The notes below the pieces were generated by a model. The model had not been told where the DNA came from, did not search any database, and saw nothing but the letters and a program-made list of their open reading frames with translations. The position numbers and the translations under genes are program-made. Below, in pieces: positions 52,925 to 61,884 of a stretch of DNA of 64,000 nucleotides (position 1 is its first letter; each line of letters begins with the position of its first letter). The DNA lies in NCBI RefSeq assembly GCF_001494595.1, contig NZ_LN929908.1, forward strand, positions 2,641,716 through 2,705,715. The letters are read 5' to 3'. The DNA comes from Mycobacterium sp. M26. Lineage in GTDB: Bacteria; Actinomycetota; Actinomycetes; Mycobacteriales; Mycobacteriaceae.

Positions 52925-53847
52925 CGCTCGATCCTCAGATCGCCGGCCTGCTGGAGAACCTCGACTCGGGTTTCCCCCCGGTGCACACGATGACCGGCGC
53001 GCAGGCCCGCGCGACGATCCGCGGCCGCTTCGTCCCCAACCCGAACCCAGAACCCGTGTTCGAGGTCAGCGACCACCGGGTCGGTGTCGCCGGCGGCAGC
53101 ATCGGCGTCCGGACCTACCGCCCCAGCTCGACGGAGAAACTGCCGATTCTCGTCTACGCACACGGCGGCGGCTTCGTCTTCTGCGACCTCGACAGCCACG
53201 ACGGGTTGTGCCGCAGCCTGGCCAATCTCGTTCCCGCCGTGGTGGTCTCGGTCGGATACCGGCTTGCACCCGAGCACCGCTGGCCCACCGCAGCACAGGA
53301 TGTCCTCACTGCCACCCGATGGGCCGCCGAGCACGCTGACGCACTCGGCGGCGACGCCACCAGGATTGCCGTTGGCGGAGACAGCGCCGGCGGCAACCTC
53401 GCCGCGGTGACCGCGGTGATGGCGCGCGACCAGGGCGGCCCGGCCCTCACCGCACAGATGCTGCTCTATCCGATGATCGCCGCCGACTTCGACACCGCGT
53501 CCTATCACCGCTTCGGACAGGGCTACTACAACCCACGCCCGGCCCTGCGGTGGTACTGGGATCAGTACGTGCCTGCGGTCGACGATCGTCGCCATCCCCA
53601 TGCCTCCCCGCTGGAGGCGGACCTGACCGGACTGCCGCCGGCTGTCGTCGTGCTGGCCGGCCACGACCCGCTCCGTGATGAGGGCATGACGTACGCGGAT
53701 GCGTTGACGGCGGCCGGAGTACCGACCAACATCAGCATGTTCGAGGGCGGAATCCACGGATTCATGACAATGCCCATCCTCGACATCGCTCACCAGGCCA
53801 GGCGGCAAGCCGCCCAGGCGCTCCGCGACGTATTCGACCGACCATGA
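52921..53847 (+). CDS. HSL-type alpha/beta hydrolase (esterase)
   Basis: 308 residues from GTG 52921. The hormone-sensitive-lipase motif HGGGF at 81-85 forms the oxyanion hole; the triad is Ser155 (GGDSAGGN), Asp249 (GHDPLRDEG) and His279 (GGIHGFM). Hydrolyses carboxylic esters, possibly lactones or esters made by the monooxygenase further along. No signal peptide. Overlaps both neighbours by 4 bp. Confidence 0.9.
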   Translation: MTLDPQIAGLLENLDSGFPPVHTMTGAQARATIRGRFVPNPNPEPVFEVSDHRVGVAGGSIGVRTYRPSSTEKLPILVYAHGGGFVFCDLDSHDGLCRSLANLVPAVVVSVGYRLAPEHRWPTAAQDVLTATRWAAEHADALGGDATRIAVGGDSAGGNLAAVTAVMARDQGGPALTAQMLLYPMIAADFDTASYHRFGQGYYNPRPALRWYWDQYVPAVDDRRHPHASPLEADLTGLPPAVVVLAGHDPLRDEGMTYADALTAAGVPTNISMFEGGIHGFMTMPILDIAHQARRQAAQALRDVFDRP

Positions 53848-54824
53848 CCGAGGTGTTCGTCATCGATCGCGTGGTCACCGCCCCGGGCTGCGCGCGGGAG
53901 TTCCTCGACGCGTATCTGACCGGCTATGCACCGGGCGCACGCGATCGCGGGATGGACTTACGCGATGTCGTGGTGAGCCCACCGATACTGGCCGGCGAGC
54001 AACCGAACACCGTCACCATCACGTGGTCGCTACCCAGCCCGCAGGCCTGGTGGCAGATGACGTGGCAGGCTCGCCCCGATCCGGCGGTAGCGCGCTGGTG
54101 GCAGGACATCTCAGGACTTGTGCTCGAGCGCAACCGCAGTGTTGCCTCCCGCGCCGCGCATCTGGATACCGAGACACCCCAGGTGAATCTGCCGGACTCC
54201 GCCGGCACCACCACGGTTGGGATCACGCGGTTGCTCGATGTCGTCGAGTCCGAGCGTGGCCGGGTACTAAGCGCGCTCACCGACGCCGCCGCGGCCAGTG
54301 GTTCACTGCGCGCCGTGGTACAGCCGACGCTGCCCGGGTCACGCAACGGCGGCGATATTCTTGTCCACCTTCGCTTTTCCGACCAGAACAGCTGGGCTGG
54401 CAGCGGATTCGACGCCGCCTTGCGTGATCCGGCGATCACGAGGGCCAATGGGGTCACCTATCGGGGAACACCCCGGCGCCGTGGTGTCGGCAGCGTGTAC
54501 CGGACGCTGTTGCTGCGAGTACCGCCGGAGGTGCCGGCTGCCAATCTCGCTGCCTTCGAACGCGAACTGGGAATGATGCCCGGCTATGTGCCGACGATCC
54601 AGGCATGGCAGTTGAGCCGGGTCGACGAGGCGATCGGTGCGACGCAGTGGACCCACGTCTTCGAACAGGAATTCACCGATGTCGACGGTCTGATGGGCCC
54701 TTACCTGATGCACCCCATCCACTGGGCGGTGGTGGATCGGTGGTTCGATCCCGAGACGACGGACATGATCGTGCGGGATCGGGTGTGCCACAGCTTTTGT
54801 GACGCACCCGCCGCGGTGCTCTGA
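53844..54824 (+). CDS. Unrecognised two-domain protein in the esterase operon
   Basis: 326 residues. Two halves of similar plan: VFVIDRVVTAPGCAREFLDAYL in the first and a C-terminal part with THVFEQEFTDVDGLMGPYLM followed by HPIHWAVVDRWFDPET. The latter resembles a Dabb/ferredoxin-like barrel with the conserved HP-x-H. No membrane segment. It follows the esterase with a 4-bp overlap, so it should share its pathway. Possibly a cofactor-free isomerase, cyclase or monooxygenase fold; unproven. Confidence 0.55.
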   Translation: MTEVFVIDRVVTAPGCAREFLDAYLTGYAPGARDRGMDLRDVVVSPPILAGEQPNTVTITWSLPSPQAWWQMTWQARPDPAVARWWQDISGLVLERNRSVASRAAHLDTETPQVNLPDSAGTTTVGITRLLDVVESERGRVLSALTDAAAASGSLRAVVQPTLPGSRNGGDILVHLRFSDQNSWAGSGFDAALRDPAITRANGVTYRGTPRRRGVGSVYRTLLLRVPPEVPAANLAAFERELGMMPGYVPTIQAWQLSRVDEAIGATQWTHVFEQEFTDVDGLMGPYLMHPIHWAVVDRWFDPETTDMIVRDRVCHSFCDAPAAVL

Positions 54825-54834
54825 GAGCGGCCGG

Positions 54835-55722
54835 TCACAGTCCCGCGGGCAGGATGTTCGGATTCGCCGTCGACGGCGGCTCCAACGGCGGTAACTCGGT
54901 CAGCCCGTCGAGCGTGTGCACCGAAATCCCCTGCGCCCAGGGGAAGTGCAAGCTGAAGGCCACCAGACCGGTCCGCTGCTCGGCCGGTAGATGACACATC
55001 GCCAGGACCGTCTCGGCCAGGTACTCCACGGGTTCGGTGGGAAATGTCTCCGGTATCAGTGCCGCAGCACCGGGAGTCCGCACGGCCGTTGACGGTCCGA
55101 CACAGTTCACCGCGATGTTCGCGTCGAGCAGTTCGGCGGCGACACCTTGGGTGAAGCGGTGCAGGGCCGCCTTGCACGACGCGTACACGACGTCGCCGGC
55201 GGTCTTGTTGTAATCGCGGTACGGCCGCACCGGGGCCACCCCTGTCACCGAGCCGATGTTGACGATCCATCCCCCGCCCTGTCTGCGCATATGTGGCACA
55301 GCTCTTTTCGTTAGGACGAACGGTGTCTTCAGATAGTGCTCGACGGTCCTGTCGAAGGTCTCCAGCGACATGTCTTCGACCAGTCCGTAGTCGGCAAAGC
55401 CGGCGTTGTTGACGACGATGTCGATGCGGCCGGTGCGTTCCACCACCGCATCGATCAGACCGGCGCGGGCCGCGTCGTCTTCCAGATCGGCTGCCAGACC
55501 GAATGCTTGGCCACCGGCGGCTTCGATCAGCGCAATCGTCTCGGCGATGGTGCCCGGCAAGGCACTGCTGAGCCCGTTGCGCAGCGACGGAGACGGGGTA
55601 TACGCCCGTGCCGTCACCGCGACGGTGGCGCCTTCGGCGGCGAGTCGCTGGGCAATCGCGCGCCCGATACCTCGACTACTTCCGGTGACCAATGCCGTTC
55701 GCCCGGCGAGTATGCCGCTCAT
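54835..55722 (-). CDS. SDR-family oxidoreductase
   Basis: 295 residues. TGSSRGIGRAIAQRLA, VNNAGFADYG, VNIGSVTGVAPVRPY and then YASCKAALHRFTQG, where the active-site Tyr-x3-Lys is YASCK. A loop insertion after VTARAYTPSPSLRNG lengthens the cofactor region. C-terminus Pro-rich. The start overlaps the monooxygenase stop (ATGA), so it probably acts on the same substrate series, e.g. oxidising an alcohol to the ketone used by that enzyme. Confidence 0.86.
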   Translation of the reverse strand: MSGILAGRTALVTGSSRGIGRAIAQRLAAEGATVAVTARAYTPSPSLRNGLSSALPGTIAETIALIEAAGGQAFGLAADLEDDAARAGLIDAVVERTGRIDIVVNNAGFADYGLVEDMSLETFDRTVEHYLKTPFVLTKRAVPHMRRQGGGWIVNIGSVTGVAPVRPYRDYNKTAGDVVYASCKAALHRFTQGVAAELLDANIAVNCVGPSTAVRTPGAAALIPETFPTEPVEYLAETVLAMCHLPAEQRTGLVAFSLHFPWAQGISVHTLDGLTELPPLEPPSTANPNILPAGL

Positions 55723-57736
55723 TGGAGAATGAAGTCCTCTTCGACGGGAGCGCGGTGCGCTCGCCACAGATCCACCAGCCGGTACGGCGTGGACACGACA
55801 ACGCGGCCCGACGCCGATCGGTAATAGGTGTGGGCGTTCGGAGTGTGGCACCACACGGTGCGCGCCATCGCCTCGTCGATTCCGGCGACGTAGTCGTCGA
55901 ATGCCTGCTGGGTGACTTCGATCGACGTGGCATCGCGTAATGCCATGAGCTGCAGGCATTCCACGATGTAGTGGGCCAGGACTTCCATGGAGAAGTTGGC
56001 GCCTGCGCCGTGTCCGGGGCTGTAGTTGGGCGCCGAAGTGATGAACAGGTTCGGGAATCCGGGCACGGTTCCGCCCCGATAGGCCCGCGGACTGTCACCC
56101 CACTCCTGCGCCAAGGTCTTGCCGTTTCGCCCGCGGATATCGACCGTCGACAGGAAGTCGAGATGGTAACCGGTCGCGTACACGATGACATCGAGGTCGA
56201 TCTGGCGGCCGTCGGCAGTGCGGATACCTGCGGCGTTGACCTCGGCGGGCTCACTGGCTTCCACATCGACGTGGTCGCGGGTGAGCGCGGCGTAGTAGCC
56301 GCCGGGGTCCCGGATGATCCGCTTGCCGTACGGCGCGAAGTCCGGGGTGACCTTGCGCGCCAACTCCGTTCCGCTGCCGAACATGCGATCGATGTACTCC
56401 AGGCACATCTGCAGCAGCACATCGTTGGCCGGCGAGATCGACAGGTGCGTGTGCGCCCACTCCGGATCCCGCAGGATCACCGGGTAGTTGTTATCGGCGG
56501 TGGCCCAGTACGACTTGAGCCGGTGCCACATCGCGTAGAACGGCAGCACCCGTCCCAGATAGCGGCGGTGCTCGGGCACGTCGTCGGAAAGCCGCTTACG
56601 CGGTGCCACCCAGTGCGGTTGACGTTGGAACACCGTGAGGTGCGCCACCTCGTCGACGCAGGCGTCCACGATCTGGACCGCGGTGCAACCCGCTCCGATC
56701 ACCGCCACCCGTTTGCCGGCCAGGTCCAGCTCCGGGTCCCACTGCGCCGAATGAATGCTGGTTCCGGAGAACGAGTCTCGGCCCTTCAGGTCAGGGAATC
56801 GGGGCCGGTTCAGGTAGCCGGCGGCAGTGACCACAACACTGGCGTAGTCGACGCTGCGAGTGCCGTCAGCCGAGCAGGAGTGGATCTGCCACTGCTGGCG
56901 CGGCTCATCCCACCACAGTGCTTCCACCTCGGTACCGAACCGGATGTGGCGACGCAGGTCGTGCTTGTCGGCCAGCGCCACCAGATAGGCCTGGTACTCC
57001 GCGCCGGTCGGGTAGTAGCTCGACCAGTCCGGGTTCACCTCTCGCGACAGTGAGTAGTACGCCGACGGGGTGTCCACCCCGATTCCGGGATACTTCGTGG
57101 TCAGCCATGTCCCGCCGACCTCGTCGTTGCGGTCGAAGATGGTGAACTGAACCCCGCTTTCGGCCGCGCTCAACGCGACGGCGATCCCGGCGATCCCGGC
57201 GCCGATGATCGCCATCGTCGTGGTCGGCGGAATCGGAGCGGTTCTGGGCAAGGTCGGCTGTGAGGGCCGGAACCCGCCCTGCTCGAGCAGCAGGTCCACC
57301 TGCTCGTCATCGACATCCGTGCCGAGTGCGATCGGCAGCAACCTGACGAACAGCTCGCGGTCGTCGGGAGCGGTCGCGCCGGCGGGCCGCGGCCGGCCCA
57401 GTGCGGCCACGATCTCGTCGGCGAGCGCTTCGGCGGTGACCGGGTTGGGTGGTGCCCGCCTGTTCCGGTGGGTCGGGGACGCGCTCCGTCGCGGGACCCG
57501 GCCACGATCTCGTCGGCGAGCGCTTCGGCGGTGACGGGATCGGTGGTGCCCGCCTGTTCCGGTGGGTCGGGGACGTGCTCGATCGCGGGACCGTAGCGAT
57601 CGATGACCGACTCATCGCCGGTCAGCTGTGCCAGCACCGCCACCAGCACACCGGGATCAGCCCGGAGCAGGTGCTCGCGCAGCACGTTCTTGTCGACCTC
57701 GGTGGTCTGCGCAACGGCAGATGGTCCCATGCTCAT
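55719..57736 (-). pseudogene. Baeyer-Villiger-type flavin monooxygenase, frame broken by a tandem duplication
   Basis: From 57410 leftward it is a normal enzyme: IIGAGIAGIAVALSAAESG (FAD), the BVMO fingerprint FSGTSIHSAQWD, second Rossmann VAVIGAGCTAVQIVD and YATGYHLDFL. The usual mycobacterial N-terminal extension starts at ATG 57736 (MSMGPSAVAQTTEVDKNVL) but leaves the frame inside an imperfect duplication of about 95 bp. Removing 57406-57500 gives one frame of 640 residues. An alternative GTG at 57410 could still give a 563-residue protein with both Rossmann folds, so activity may survive. Inserts oxygen next to ketones using FAD and NADPH. Confidence 0.82.
57406..57594. repeat. Imperfect tandem duplication of about 95 bp
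   Basis: 57406-57500 and 57501-57594 both begin GCCACGATCTCGTCGGCGAG and share GTGCCCGCCTGTTCCGGTGG. They differ by several substitutions and one indel (periods 95 and 94). It encodes VPDPPEQAGTT twice and breaks the frame of the monooxygenase N-terminus. Confidence 0.88.
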
Positions 57737-57836
57737 GGCACCCGAGTATGGGAGCGCGTCCCAACCCCGGGGATGCTGTTGTCTACTCAGCGGGAGATCC
57801 GTCGTGGGCTATCGGGGCGCGATCTACAGTCCCGCC

Positions 57837-59435
57837 ATGCAGCGCGTGCACCACAACGACGATAAACGTGGGTTCGCCGACCTGGTTCGCTCCGCCCGCG
57901 GCCATGGTCTCGGCGACATTCCGCGGCGCTCCGCCCGACGCTATCCGGACAAGGTGGCGATCATCGACGGCGAGGTGAGGTTGACGTTCGCCGAATTCGA
58001 GCAGCTTGTCGACCGCGCGGCGGCAGCGCTGAGCGACAACGGATTGCGGCCCGGGGACCGCGTGGCGCTGCTGGCACGCAACTGTTGGCAGTACGCGGTG
58101 CTCGCGTTCGCCACGGCCCGCGCAGCGGTGGTGCTGGTGCCGCTGAACTTCATGCTCACCGCCGAAGAGATCGCGTATATCTTGAGCCACTGCCGCGCAA
58201 CGGGATTCATCGTTCAAGCCGAGCTCGCCGCCGCGGCCGAGCAGGCCATGGTTCACAGCGGCGACATCGCGACGCGGATCGCGATCGCCACCGAAGGACT
58301 GGCGGCGCCACCGGGATGGACTGACTTCGAGCACGCTCTGAGCACCGCGTCACCCGCGCCGACACCGCAGGTGGACGACGACCAACTGCTGCGAGTCATG
58401 TACACCAGCGGCACCGAGTCACGCCCCAAGGGCGCCATGCACACCAGCCGCAGTCTGATGTGGCAGTACGTCAGCACGATCACTGCCGGGTCCATGAGCG
58501 CTGAGGACGTCGAGATCCATTCGCTGCCGCTGTACCACTGCGCGCAGCTGGACAACTTCCTGGCCACCGATCTGTACCTGGGCGCGACCAGCATCCTGTT
58601 GCCTCGCCCCGACCCGGAGGTGGTGTTGCGCACGATCGAGCGTTACGCGGTGACCAACTACTTCGCCCCGCCGACGGTGTGGATCAGTCTGCTCCGCAGC
58701 CCGGTTTTCGATGAGGTCGATCTGTCGAGCCTGCGCAAGGGGTACTACGGGGCCTCCGCGATGCCGACGGAGATCCTGCACGAACTTCGGCGTCGGCTAC
58801 CCAACCTCCAGCTCTGGAACTTCTACGGCCAGACCGAGATCGCTCCGTTGGCCTCAGCGCTGGGGCCGGCTGATCAGGAGGACCACGCCGGTGCCGCGGG
58901 ACGCCCGGTACTCAATGTGGAGACGGTGATCCTCGACGAGGACGACACACCGGTGGCACCCGGGACGATCGGCGAGATCGCCCACCGCAGCCCGCATCTC
59001 ATGCTGGGTTACCTTGACGACCCGGCCAAGACGACCGAGGCGTTCCGCGGGGGCTGGTTTCATTCCGGAGATCTCGGCTTCTACGACGACGCCGGGTTTC
59101 TGCGCGTGGTGGACCGCAAGAAGGACATGATCAAAACGGGCGGGGAAAACGTCGCCAGCCGCGAGGTCGAGGAAGTCCTCTACCTGCACCCCGGAGTCGA
59201 GGAGGTGGCGGTATTCGGGCTCGCGCACCCGGTGTGGGTGGAAGCTGTCGTGGCCGCGGTGGTCCCCCGTGCGGGTGCGGAGTTGAGTGCCGAGGAGGTG
59301 CTCGCCCACTGCCGGCAGCACCTCGCCGGGTTCAAGACGCCCAAACACATCTTCTTCGTCGACCAGCTGCCGAAGAATCCCAGCGGCAAGCTCCTCAAAC
59401 GGGACCTTCGTACCCACTTCAGTCTGCCGACCTGA
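57837..59435 (+). CDS. Acyl-CoA synthetase (FadD-type AMP ligase)
   Basis: 532 residues from ATG 57837. AMP-binding motif YTSGTESRPKGAMHT near residue 187, FYGQTE near 327, GWFHSGDLGF, the hinge RKKDMIKTGGENVAS and the C-terminal Lys in NPSGKLLKR. Activates a carboxylic acid to its acyl-CoA. It is similar in length and neighbours to FadD13 of the M. tuberculosis mymA operon. Divergent from the monooxygenase; both probably read from the 100-bp gap. First gene of a plus-strand operon reaching 63.4 kb. Confidence 0.9.
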   Translation: MQRVHHNDDKRGFADLVRSARGHGLGDIPRRSARRYPDKVAIIDGEVRLTFAEFEQLVDRAAAALSDNGLRPGDRVALLARNCWQYAVLAFATARAAVVLVPLNFMLTAEEIAYILSHCRATGFIVQAELAAAAEQAMVHSGDIATRIAIATEGLAAPPGWTDFEHALSTASPAPTPQVDDDQLLRVMYTSGTESRPKGAMHTSRSLMWQYVSTITAGSMSAEDVEIHSLPLYHCAQLDNFLATDLYLGATSILLPRPDPEVVLRTIERYAVTNYFAPPTVWISLLRSPVFDEVDLSSLRKGYYGASAMPTEILHELRRRLPNLQLWNFYGQTEIAPLASALGPADQEDHAGAAGRPVLNVETVILDEDDTPVAPGTIGEIAHRSPHLMLGYLDDPAKTTEAFRGGWFHSGDLGFYDDAGFLRVVDRKKDMIKTGGENVASREVEEVLYLHPGVEEVAVFGLAHPVWVEAVVAAVVPRAGAELSAEEVLAHCRQHLAGFKTPKHIFFVDQLPKNPSGKLLKRDLRTHFSLPT

Positions 59436-59508
59436 CGGTTCCAGTCCCGTGTTCCACTCACCGGGCGGCGGCGTTCCGGCCCCGGGTGGAGCCGGGTTGA
59501 CTGCGGCC

Positions 59509-59982
59509 ATGAGCAACGAGATCGCCCTGAGCGAGATTCAGGAGTTCATCGCGGGATTCTGGTATCACTACGACCAGGGGCATTTCGACGAGGTCGGCGC
59601 CCGTCTCGGCGAGGAGATGGAGTACCTGAGCCGCTCCGACTCCGGCAACTGCCCGTTCGAGCACCTGCTGGCCGCGGAGTTGCACGGCAAAGCCGACACT
59701 CTCGCGTGGCTGATCGCTCACCGCAACGAGAACCCGTATCCCTGTCGGCACCACGCCACCAACGTTTTCCGCACGGGCTCCGACGTTAACGTGACGACCG
59801 CGCGGTTCTACCTGTTCGTCAACCAGATCACCAACAACGTGCCGTTCGCGGTGTCCAGCGGTGTCGTCGACGCCGGTATCCGGCGCTCGGCAGACGGGCT
59901 GGTACTCACCGCACTGACCGTGGTGCTCGACGCTGAAGACTCGGTGCCGTTCGCGCAGCACGCCGCCACGACCCTGACGTGA
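59509..59982 (+). CDS. SnoaL/NTF2-like protein
   Basis: 157 residues; NTF2 fold seen in EIQEFIAGFWYHYDQGHFDEV, then EYLSRSD and the C-terminal beta strands with RFYLFVNQI and VVDAGIRRSADGLVL. Such proteins in catabolic clusters act as hydratases or isomerases or are subunits of ring-hydroxylating oxygenases. It overlaps the following SDR start by 4 bp. Confidence 0.75.
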   Translation: MSNEIALSEIQEFIAGFWYHYDQGHFDEVGARLGEEMEYLSRSDSGNCPFEHLLAAELHGKADTLAWLIAHRNENPYPCRHHATNVFRTGSDVNVTTARFYLFVNQITNNVPFAVSSGVVDAGIRRSADGLVLTALTVVLDAEDSVPFAQHAATTLT

Positions 59983-60845
59983 GCGCGCGCGAGACGTTCG
60001 CGGGCGGCGTCGCGGTCATCACCGGAGCCGGTGCGGGAATCGGCGCCGGCCTGGCCCGCCACGCCAGTCGACTGGGCATGACGGTCGTGTTGGCCGATAT
60101 CGACGCGGTCGCCGTATCAGCTCTGCGCGACGAGCTCACTGCCGCAGGGGGTTGCGCGATCGACGCCGTGTGCGATGTGCGCGACCCCGACGCCGTCGAG
60201 GCACTGGCCGAGCGCGTCTACCGCGAGGTGGGCGAGGTGAGACTGTTGGTCAACAATGCCGGTGTCGAACAATTCGGCTATCTCTGGGATACCCCCGTCC
60301 GCAACTGGCAGCGTGTCGTCGACATCAACATCACCGGTGTCTTCAACGGAATCCGGGCCTTCCTGCCCCGCATGATGGCGACTGACGCGCCGGCGTGGGT
60401 GTGGAACATGTCCTCGATCGGCGGGGTCGCGGTGGTCCCCCTGCAAGCGCCCTACATCATGAGCAAGCACGCCGTGCTCGCTCTGACCGAGTGCCTGCAT
60501 CTGGAAGTTCAATCCGCCGGCCACGCCCACCACATTCACGTTCAGGCGGTGCTCCCCGGCGCGGTGAAATCGAACATCTTCGAATCCGCCGGCGGTGTTC
60601 AGTCCGGTGACACCGGCGCCGCCGAGGCTCAGCGGTCCGCCATGCTGGACATCAAGGCCGACGCCATGGACCCGCTGACCGCTGCCGAGGTGGTCTTCGA
60701 ACAAGCCACCAGCCGCGACCGGTTCTACCTGATCACCCAACCTGACTACGTCGGGTCGGCCATGGTGGAGCGCGCCCAGGTGTTGACCGCGCAGGAAGCG
60801 CCGCGGCTACGAACCCGGCGCCGATTCGATCCCACCTCGAGCTGA
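59979..60845 (+). CDS. SDR-family oxidoreductase
   Basis: 288 residues from GTG 59979. TGAGAGIGAGLARHASRLG, LADIDAVAV (Asp favours NAD), NNAGVEQFG, NMSSIGGVAVVP and YIMSKHA with the active Tyr and Lys. Long C-terminal part (FEQATSRDRFYLITQPDYV) as in SDRs linked to cholesterol or terpenoid catabolism. Two bases before the esterase start. Confidence 0.87.
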   Translation: MSARETFAGGVAVITGAGAGIGAGLARHASRLGMTVVLADIDAVAVSALRDELTAAGGCAIDAVCDVRDPDAVEALAERVYREVGEVRLLVNNAGVEQFGYLWDTPVRNWQRVVDINITGVFNGIRAFLPRMMATDAPAWVWNMSSIGGVAVVPLQAPYIMSKHAVLALTECLHLEVQSAGHAHHIHVQAVLPGAVKSNIFESAGGVQSGDTGAAEAQRSAMLDIKADAMDPLTAAEVVFEQATSRDRFYLITQPDYVGSAMVERAQVLTAQEAPRLRTRRRFDPTSS

Positions 60846-60846
60846 C

Positions 60847-61884
60847 ATGCACGGTCCCGACCTCGACCCCGACGCAGCCCGCCGTGTCGCTTCCTTCGGT
60901 GAGCTGACGCCGATGCGGGTCCGGGGATTGGCTGCCGTGCGGGCCGGACTCGAGTCTGCGCCACATCCCGACCTGCCAGCCATGGCCGATATCGAGGATC
61001 TGACAGCCCCGGGCCCGGCCGGACCGATCCCCCTGCGTCTCTACCGACCCACCGCCGAGCCGTGCCCGCCGGTGGTGGTGTACCTCCACGGTGGCGGACT
61101 CGTGATGGGAAGCAATCACTCCTTCGAGCCACTGGCGCGCGAGCTGGCACACGCCACCGCGGCCGCGGTGGTGGCCGTCGACTACCGGCTGGCCCCGGAA
61201 TCACCGCCGCCCGCGCAATTCGACGACGCCTACGCGGCCACCGAATGGGTTGCCGCCCAGGCCGATACCCTCGGCCTCGACCCGCAACGCCTCGTGGTTG
61301 CGGGCGACAGCGCGGGCGGGTCACTGGCCGCGGCCGTGGCACTGGCCGCCCGCGATCGCCGCGGACCGCGGATCTTCGCGCAGGTATTGCTCTACCCCGG
61401 CCTCGACCGGGACATGGGCGCCGCGTCGATCACCTCGATGCCCCAGGCCCCGATGCTGCGTCACGACGACATCCTGTTCATGCACGAACTGGTCGACGGC
61501 GCGGTGGGACCGCCTCGAGACCCGTACCAGGTCCCGGCCTACGCGCGGGATCTGCGCGGACTGCCGCCCGCCATCGTGGTCACCGGCGAGTGCGACCCGA
61601 TCCGGGATTGGGCAGAACGCTATGCGAGCCGCCTGCGCGACGCGGGGGTGCAGACGACGGTGACGCGTTATCCGGGCATGTACCACGGATTCTTGATGCG
61701 GTCGGATACCACCGCGCGAGGCCGGCTGGCCATCGCGGAAGTGGGCGCGCTACTGCGGGCAAAGTTCGCCCACCCGCTGAACTTCAGCGAGCCTCCCGAT
61801 CACCGGACAGTCGCCGGCTCGCCGACCACACTGCCCACCACAATCGAGAGCCTCACCACCGAAGGAGACCATCATGCTGACTGA
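60847..61884 (+). CDS. HSL-type alpha/beta hydrolase (esterase), second
   Basis: 345 residues. HGGGL at 81-85, Ser155 in AGDSAGGS, Asp250 in GECDPIRDW, His280 in MYHGFLM. Same subfamily as the 52.9-kb gene but clearly different in sequence. A 30-residue Ser/Thr/Pro-rich tail follows the catalytic domain. Its last 11 bp overlap the next gene, which has its own GGAGA ribosome site in the tail. Confidence 0.9.
   Translation: MHGPDLDPDAARRVASFGELTPMRVRGLAAVRAGLESAPHPDLPAMADIEDLTAPGPAGPIPLRLYRPTAEPCPPVVVYLHGGGLVMGSNHSFEPLARELAHATAAAVVAVDYRLAPESPPPAQFDDAYAATEWVAAQADTLGLDPQRLVVAGDSAGGSLAAAVALAARDRRGPRIFAQVLLYPGLDRDMGAASITSMPQAPMLRHDDILFMHELVDGAVGPPRDPYQVPAYARDLRGLPPAIVVTGECDPIRDWAERYASRLRDAGVQTTVTRYPGMYHGFLMRSDTTARGRLAIAEVGALLRAKFAHPLNFSEPPDHRTVAGSPTTLPTTIESLTTEGDHHAD

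Noticed and set aside
55719..57410. Calling the monooxygenase simply intact from GTG 57410
   Set aside because: The typical N-terminal extension is encoded upstream and lines up when one repeat unit is removed, so the short form alone misses the disruption; it is kept as an alternative start.
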